A DNA stretch of 13,754 nt, taken from the NCBI GenBank assembly GCA_023415145.1, contig JAEZLW010000176.1, positions 1 to 13,754 of the forward strand, given 5' to 3'. The position numbers were made by a program, and so were the translations under genes. Origin of the DNA: Bacillota bacterium (lineage in GTDB: Bacteria; Bacillota; Clostridia; Christensenellales; Aristaeellaceae). A model generated the notes under the pieces. That model was not told the DNA's origin. It searched no databases and saw nothing but the letters and a program-made list of their open reading frames with translations. This document shows positions 6,497 to 10,768 of the stretch, one piece after another (position 1 is the stretch's first letter; each line of letters begins with the position of its first letter).

Positions 6497-7036
6497 ATGC
6501 GAAAAATGATTATCTTTCTTTTCATTTTTGTTTTAATGACTGTTTCCTATGCTTTTCCAACTGCCTCAGGCGATGAAACGAAAAACATACCAGAAATCAC
6601 GCTGGAAGCATTAGCTGATCGGGAACAGTCGATAAAAAACTATATCATGCAGCATTCTGATGCATGTGAATTACTTGTTGAGCATTTATTGCAGACATAC
6701 GTAGATAGACACCTGATAGCAAAGGAGGGCTTGCTTTATGAGGAAATTTGGGATAGAGGGAACAAGGTGGGACTGACACCGGTTTCCGCTGAAACCCAAA
6801 GACTTTTCGAAGAGTCCGGAGAATGGTTTGTGGATTCACGTGTTGGAAAGGATTATGTATTTTTCTATTGTGCATATGTCATTGTAGTGGATGGCAGCGG
6901 TGTTAAGACGGTTGGACCAATTGGTGTGGACTATGACCGACAGGAGCAGATTGGTAACGAAAAGTGGCGGATTGATTTGCCTGAATCCCAGGGCTATTGG
7001 TATTGTTCTTATCTGGGCTGGGACTTTATTCTCTAG
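6497..7036 (+). CDS. Secreted hypothetical protein
   Basis: 179 residues, family not recognised. ATG 6497 has AGGAGG 8 nt upstream. Residues 1-19 are a classical signal peptide (MRKM, hydrophobic core, SYA before Phe20), with no lipobox Cys, so the mature protein of about 160 residues is probably released or wall-associated. Residues 28-90 look helical and acidic (EALADREQSIKNYIMQHSDA); the C-terminal half is beta-rich and aromatic (YVFFYCAYVIVVDGSG, ending in GYWYCSYLGWDFIL) with two Cys. It starts only 24 nt after the RHS relic, the place where cognate immunity genes of RHS toxins usually sit, but nothing in the sequence proves that role. Own terminator downstream. Confidence 0.75.
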   Translation: MRKMIIFLFIFVLMTVSYAFPTASGDETKNIPEITLEALADREQSIKNYIMQHSDACELLVEHLLQTYVDRHLIAKEGLLYEEIWDRGNKVGLTPVSAETQRLFEESGEWFVDSRVGKDYVFFYCAYVIVVDGSGVKTVGPIGVDYDRQEQIGNEKWRIDLPESQGYWYCSYLGWDFIL

Positions 7037-7100
7037 CCTACGATAGTTGTAGATGTAGTATCTACGCAAAGATTATCCCCCCGGTAGTGCTTCGTAAAAG

Positions 7101-7130
7101 GGCAGGAACTACTTTCCCTGCCTTTTTTTT
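7101..7130 (+). terminator. Terminator of secreted hypothetical gene
   Basis: Stem GGCAGG / CCTGCC (7101-7106 with 7117-7122), 10-nt loop, eight T (7123-7130). The A-run before the stem extends the pairing. Confidence 0.8.
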
Positions 7131-7164
7131 CTTCTGTTTGCATGCGGTTTCCAAAGTCACAGAC

Positions 7165-7212
7165 ATAAAAAACACCCCCCTAATACCTGGCTGCGAGTTA
7201 GGTATTGGGGGG
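7165..7212 (-). terminator. Terminator of gap
   Basis: CCCCCC plus AATACCT (7175-7180, 7182-7188) pairs with AGGTATT plus GGGGGG (7200-7212), one bulged T, 11-nt loop. On the minus strand it is followed by TGTTTTTT, so it terminates the GAPDH gene ending at 7314. Confidence 0.82.
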
Positions 7213-7313
7213 CATCATTGTCATACGTGGCACCGTTTTCAGGGTTTATTGGTTATTCAATAGATCCAGCCTTGCAACCCTCGAAACCAGAAACCCGTTG
7301 ACTAAAAGACTTT

Positions 7314-8339
7314 TTACTTCGCATCCACCACGGCCATGTGGGCGATGAGGTCAACAACCTTGTTGCTGTAGCCCCACTCGTTGTCATACCAGGCCACCAG
7401 CTTCACAAAGGTGGGGGTGAGGCTGATGCCGGCGGTGGCATCGAAGATGGAGGTGCGGGCATCATGGATGAAGTCGCTGGAAACAACGGCGTCCTCGGTG
7501 TAGCCGACGATGCCCTTCCAGCGTTCGCTTTCGGAGGCTTCCTTCATGGTGGCCTTGATCTCATCCATGGAGGCGGGTGTCTTCAAGTTCACGGTCAGGT
7601 CCACCACGGACACATCTGCGGTGGGCACGCGGAAGGCCATGCCGGTCAATTTGCCCTTGAGCTCGGGAATGACCACGCCCACGGCCTTGGCCGCGCCGGT
7701 GGAGGAGGGGATGATGTTGAACGCCGCACCGCGGCCGCCGCGCCAGTCTTTGCTGGAGGGGCCGTCTACCGTCTTCTGGGTGGCGGTGGTGGCGTGCACG
7801 GTGGTCATCAGGCCGTCGGCGATGCCGTACTTCTCATGAATGACGCTGGCCAAGGGAGCCAGGCAGTTGGTGGTGCAGGAGGCGTTGGAAACAACCGTCA
7901 TGTCCTTGGTGTACTTGTCATGGTTGACGCCCATTACGAACATGGGGGTTTCCTTGTCCTTGGCGGGGGCGGTGATAACAACCTTCTTGGCGCCGCCCGC
8001 AAAGTGGAAAGATGCACCTTCCTGGGAGGTGAACACGCCGGTAGCCTCGGCGATGTATTCCGCACCGGCTTCCTTCCACGGGATTTCCTTGGGATCCCTG
8101 CAGGCATAAACCTTGATGGCCTTGCCGTCCACGATCAAGGATTTGCTGTCGTGGCAGATATCGATGTCGCCCTTGTACTGGCCGTGAACCGTATCATAAC
8201 GGAGCATATAGGCCATGTAATCCAGGTCGATGAACGGATCGTTGATGGCAACCACATCCACCTTGCCATTTTCCATGGCAGCCCGGAAAACCAAACGGCC
8301 GATACGGCCGAATCCATTGATACCAACTTTCGCTGACAT
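7314..8339 (-). CDS. gap: Glyceraldehyde-3-phosphate dehydrogenase (type I)
   Basis: 341-residue cytosolic glycolytic enzyme converting glyceraldehyde-3-phosphate, NAD and phosphate to 1,3-bisphosphoglycerate. Visible: NAD-binding VGINGFGRIGRL (5-16), AINDP (31-35; Asp34 favours NAD over NADP), catalytic Cys155 in SNASCTTNC, His182 in TTVHATTATQ, SSTGAAKAVG, and C-terminal WYDNEWGYSNKVVDL. Length is normal. The start at 8339 is set by AGGAGGG seven bases upstream and by the canonical N-terminus; the frame happens to stay open to 8594 but that part is non-homologous and contains the promoter. It stands alone, without pgk or tpi, with its own promoter and terminator, as expected for a highly expressed housekeeping gene. 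Confidence 0.97.
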   Translation of the reverse strand: MSAKVGINGFGRIGRLVFRAAMENGKVDVVAINDPFIDLDYMAYMLRYDTVHGQYKGDIDICHDSKSLIVDGKAIKVYACRDPKEIPWKEAGAEYIAEATGVFTSQEGASFHFAGGAKKVVITAPAKDKETPMFVMGVNHDKYTKDMTVVSNASCTTNCLAPLASVIHEKYGIADGLMTTVHATTATQKTVDGPSSKDWRGGRGAAFNIIPSSTGAAKAVGVVIPELKGKLTGMAFRVPTADVSVVDLTVNLKTPASMDEIKATMKEASESERWKGIVGYTEDAVVSSDFIHDARTSIFDATAGISLTPTFVKLVAWYDNEWGYSNKVVDLIAHMAVVDAK

Positions 8340-8376
8340 TGTTTTCCCTCCTATATCATGCTTGGCCCCACCCAAG

Positions 8377-8405
8377 ATTGTACAGAATATTCCCTGTTTT
8401 TGCAA
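8377..8405 (-). promoter_or_regulatory. Sigma-A promoter of gap
   Basis: Minus strand -35 TTGCAA (8405-8400), 17-bp spacer, -10 TACAAT (8382-8377), predicting a leader of about 30 nt with the strong AGGAGGG site. This shows that gap is transcribed independently of the frameshifted gene upstream. Confidence 0.72.
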
Positions 8406-8493
8406 GAGTAAAACAAGCCTTTTTGTGGAAGATTGTGAAATTAATCGCAAGTATGGGTTCTGGGAAGGGGATATCGTGCCTGCGGGTGACGGA

Positions 8494-8524
8494 ACCCAGC
8501 CCCCGCCTGTGGGGGGGGCTGGGT
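8494..8524. repeat. GC-rich hairpin between BMP gene and gap
   Basis: 11-bp perfect stem ACCCAGCCCCC / GGGGGCTGGGT (8494-8504 with 8514-8524). No T-run follows on either strand, so it is not a standard terminator, though it may help end or protect the upstream minus-strand transcript. With the next dyad it forms a tandem hairpin array. Confidence 0.55.
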
Positions 8525-8554
8525 GGAGGAAACGGGCGAAACGGGTTCCGAAGC

Positions 8555-8577
8555 TGAGCGCCGCCAGTGGCGGCTCA
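8555..8577. repeat. REP-like GCCGCC/GGCGGC dyad
   Basis: TGAGC-GCCGCC-AGT-GGCGGC-TCA forms a short very GC-rich hairpin 28 bp after the minus-strand stop codon of the BMP gene. Short dyads of this look are often dispersed intergenic repeats in clostridial genomes, but only one copy is visible here. Confidence 0.4.
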
Positions 8578-8604
8578 ATCGCCGCCCTGCTCACTGTCGT
8601 TTTG

Positions 8605-9587
8605 TCACCTGGTGGTATTCACCAGAATTTTGCTGCTGATGATCAGTTGCTTGATGTTCTCCACTTCGGCCTTCAGTGCATCGGATACCTGCTGCGGCAT
8701 TTCTTCGGTGCCGTAGCCGATATCAATAAATCCGCTCTTCATATCGGCCAGCCAGGCGGTGCCGCCTTTCCAAACCTTGTTCACCATATCATCCCGGATG
8801 GCGGTGTATATGGACAGGCCCACATTCTTTTTCATGGAAGCGATGATCACATCGGGGTAGATGTACTTTTGGTCGGCGTTCACACCAATGGCATACTTGC
8901 CCGCTTCCTTGGCGGCTTCAATCACGCCCTCGCCTGTTTTGCCGGCTACGGCGAACACGATGTCGCATCCCCTGGAAAACAGTGTCAGTGCACATTCCTT
9001 GCCCTTGGGGGATCCTCGTTCCCACCGGCATAAATGAACTCCACGGCTGTACCTGGATTGGCATACTTGGCGCCCTGCCGGTAGCCCACCAGAAAATCGT
9101 TGATAACAGGGTCATCCATGCCGCCCACGGCGCCGACCCTGTTGGTACGGGTCAGCTTTCCGGCTACATAGCCCACCAGGAAGGAGCCTTCGTTGGCGGT
9201 GTAGGGGATGCTTACAAGGTTCGGTATGCCCTCCAGCTTCTGGTCGACATACACGAACTTCACATCGGGCATTGCGGGGGCCACTTCCTGCAGCCCATCA
9301 TAAAACTGCCGGCCAACAGCCACCACATAATCGCTGACCTCTGCGGCGGAAATCAACTGGGCGGTGAACAGCGAAGCATCCTCCTTGCATTCCATCACCC
9401 GGCCATCCACGCCGTACTCCGTGATCAGCATTTGCAAGCCTTCATACGCGGAATCGTAGAAGGACCGGTCGCCCAGACCGCCGGCCACCACGATGGTGAC
9501 GGTCACTTGCTCCGGGCTAATCGCCAGCGCCGGGACAGCGGACACCGCCAGCAACAGGGAAAGCAGCAGCGCAGCAATACGTTTCAT
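8605..9587 (-). pseudogene. BMP/PnrA-like substrate-binding protein, frameshifted
   Basis: Periplasmic-type binding protein of the BMP (Med/PnrA) family, which captures nucleosides or related ligands for ABC import. N-terminal part (about 200 residues from ATG 9587, AGGAGG upstream): signal peptide MKRIAALLLSLLLAVSAVPALA, then VTVTIVVAGGLGDRSFYDSA, VSIPYTANEGSFLVGYVAGK, RVGAVGGMDD, and VEFIYAGGNEDP. The frame then shifts. The continuation in another frame reads GKECALTLFSRGCDIVFAVA, then GKTGEGVIEAAKEAGKYAIG and on to TGA at 8605. Restoring one base in a five-base C run (plus strand G at 9007-9011) gives an unbroken protein of about 327 residues, normal for the family. The signal peptide lacks the lipobox Cys usual in Gram-positive members. 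No permease or ATPase gene is adjacent. The frameshift could be real or a sequencing error. Confidence 0.85.
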
Positions 9588-9634
9588 GGTGAGTCCTCCT
9601 TCAATATGGTACCCCTCATAAAGGCCTTTGGCGC

Positions 9635-9663
9635 TTGCACAGCATGCCTTGAGCCAGTATAAT
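9635..9663 (+). promoter_or_regulatory. Sigma-A promoter of azoreductase-like gene
   Basis: -35 TTGCAC (9635-9640), 17-bp spacer, -10 TATAAT (9658-9663). Start of transcription near 9670 gives a leader of about 30 nt to the TTG start at 9701. Confidence 0.75.
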
Positions 9664-9664
9664 G

Positions 9665-9673
9665 ATTATAGCA
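9665..9673 (-). promoter_or_regulatory. Divergent extended -10 promoter of BMP gene
   Basis: Minus strand TGCTATAAT: a perfect -10 with the extended TGn motif; the -35 region is poor. It lies one base from the plus-strand -10, so the two promoters share the palindrome TATAATGATTATA (9658-9670). Confidence 0.6.
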
Positions 9674-9700
9674 TATTCATGGCAAAGGGGATAGGATAAT

Positions 9701-10294
9701 TTGGGCCTGTTGTGTATCGACGCCTGCCCAAGAGAGCGGTCTATTTCCAGGACATGGCAATTGACAGACGCATTTTTGCAGGAATATGCCAATACCTTTC
9801 CAAAAACATCCATCACCGTGACGCGCCTTGCGGAGGAAGCATTGCAGCCCCTTATGAACGACGGTGTATGCTGCCGGGAATCGCTGATTGACCGGGGAGA
9901 ATTTCATCATCCCATGTTCCAAATGGCCAGGGGATTTAAAGAGGCAGAACATATCGCTGTGGCCGCGCCCTACTGGGACCTGTCCTTTCCCGCCATCTTG
10001 AAGATCTATGTGGAGAACATATTCGTGAGGAATCTCACCTTCCGGTATACGGACAACGGCGAACCGGTAGGGCTGTGCCGGGGCCGAAGGCTGATCTACC
10101 TGACCACTGCCGGAAGCCCCATCGGCGCGGAGGACTGGGGCTTTTTGTACATCCGTGCCGCAGCCGGTATGCTGGGCGTGAAGGCGTTTGACCGCGTATC
10201 CGCCGAGGGCATAGACATTATGGGCCGGGATGTGCAGGCCATTCTGGAAAAGGCGAAGGCTCAGGCGCGGCAGGCGGTGAAAGCGTTCATCTAG
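9701..10294 (+). CDS. FMN-dependent NADH-azoreductase-like flavoprotein
   Basis: 197-residue flavodoxin-fold enzyme (Flavodoxin_2, AzoR/NAD(P)H:quinone reductase group) that uses NAD(P)H to reduce quinones, azo compounds or similar substrates. N-terminal LLCIDACPRERSISRTWQL is the FMN phosphate loop with Ser/Arg/Thr; AAPYWDLSFPAILKIYVENI (88-107) is the flavin-ring loop, with FRYTDNGEPVGLCRGRR and the TTAGSP loop following. The C-terminal helix ends at 10294. Start is TTG 9701, preceded by AGGA four bases upstream and AAAGGGGA slightly further; no ATG fits the family N-terminus. Driven by the promoter at 9635-9663, back to back with the BMP gene. Substrate is not predictable. Confidence 0.88.
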   Translation: MGLLCIDACPRERSISRTWQLTDAFLQEYANTFPKTSITVTRLAEEALQPLMNDGVCCRESLIDRGEFHHPMFQMARGFKEAEHIAVAAPYWDLSFPAILKIYVENIFVRNLTFRYTDNGEPVGLCRGRRLIYLTTAGSPIGAEDWGFLYIRAAAGMLGVKAFDRVSAEGIDIMGRDVQAILEKAKAQARQAVKAFI

Positions 10295-10308
10295 TTCGGT
10301 TTCGGAAG

Positions 10309-10351
10309 GTTCATTTGGTGCGATGCTTAGGGATCGTTCATTTGGTGCGAT
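10309..10351 (+). repeat. 16-bp exact direct repeat pair
   Basis: GTTCATTTGGTGCGAT occurs at 10309-10324 and again at 10336-10351, 27 bp apart, between the azoreductase stop and the tRNA promoter. Possible remnants of a mobile-element end or a binding site; no matching copy elsewhere in the window. Confidence 0.6.
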
Positions 10352-10354
10352 ACC

Positions 10355-10383
10355 TTGTCAAACACGCCTTTGTGTGCTACAAT
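10355..10383 (+). promoter_or_regulatory. Sigma-A promoter of tRNA-Arg
   Basis: -35 TTGTCA (10355-10360), 17-bp spacer, -10 TACAAT (10378-10383), 15 bp before the mature tRNA 5' end. It begins only 3 bp after the second 16-bp repeat. Confidence 0.75.
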
Positions 10384-10398
10384 GGTCTGCGCCAACTT

Positions 10399-10475
10399 GT
10401 TTCCGTAGCTCAGTAGGATAGAGCGACCGCCTCCTAAGCGGTAGGCCGTGGGTTCGAATCCCGCCGGGAACGCCA
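10399..10475 (+). tRNA. tRNA-Arg (anticodon CCT)
   Basis: Complete cloverleaf of 77 nt. Acceptor GTTTCCG / CGGGAAC with one G-T pair, D-arm GCTC...GAGC, anticodon stem ACCGC/GCGGT around loop CTCCTAA (anticodon CCT, reading AGG), variable AGGCC, T-arm GTGGG-TTCGAAT-CCCGC, discriminator G, and encoded CCA. It has its own promoter and terminator. tRNA genes of this kind are frequent integration targets; a transposase remnant lies just downstream. Confidence 0.96.
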
Positions 10476-10482
10476 AAGAAAG

Positions 10483-10526
10483 AAAGCCCGAAAAACCCTT
10501 ATAAATAAGGGGTTTCGGGCTTTTTT
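10483..10526 (+). terminator. Terminator of tRNA-Arg
   Basis: Long stem AAAGCCCGAAA (10483-10493) with TTTCGGGCTTT (10513-10523), continued by CCCTT/AAGGG inside, then a T-run. Symmetrical A and T runs make it potentially bidirectional. Confidence 0.9.
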
Positions 10527-10551
10527 ACATAACTACGATAAAACGGAATGT

Positions 10552-10653
10552 AGCTACAGGCAAAGGATTCAAACATTGGACCAGGTGCGCCAGCGTATTT
10601 ACGATTACATCTACTTTTGCAACAACGAGTCATTCAGCCAAAAACTTGCCTGA
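10552..10653 (+). pseudogene. IS3-type transposase C-terminal remnant
   Basis: A short reading frame gives YRQRIQTLDQVRQRIYDYIY followed by FCNNESFSQKLA and a TGA at 10651. This matches the end of IS3-family integrase-core transposases (T-L-D/E-V-R..I..YI.FYN..R), but the highly conserved Arg is lost and the closing SP.EYR motif is missing. There is no start codon or upstream catalytic DDE part, so it is a scar. The next 100 bp (to about 10760) hold no gene and may also belong to the lost element. Confidence 0.55.
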
Positions 10654-10678
10654 CGCCGCTCGAAAAACGGCGTCAGGC
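10648..10678 (-). terminator. Hairpin, probable terminator of BIG_2 gene
   Basis: Perfect 11-bp stem GCCTGACGCCG / CGGCGTCAGGC, 9-nt loop. Read on the minus strand it is followed by AAGTTTTTGG, so it can terminate the surface-protein gene ending at 10769. It overlaps the transposase remnant's stop, so it may instead be an end structure of that element. Confidence 0.5.
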
Positions 10679-10768
10679 AGCGTAATCTCACAAAATTCTA
10701 CGACTGGGTTCTTTTTATCTGTCTGGTTTCTCAGGTTCAGTCCTCGTGCCAGGGGCTTTTTCGAATCG

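Noticed and set aside
7338..8336. Long plus-strand ORF (332 aa) opposite gap
   Set aside because: Gly/His-rich shadow of the GAPDH gene on the other strand, caused by its codon bias.
8340..8594. 85-residue N-terminal extension of the GAPDH frame
   Set aside because: Contains the gap promoter, ribosome binding site and GC hairpins; canonical GAPDH starts at 8339.
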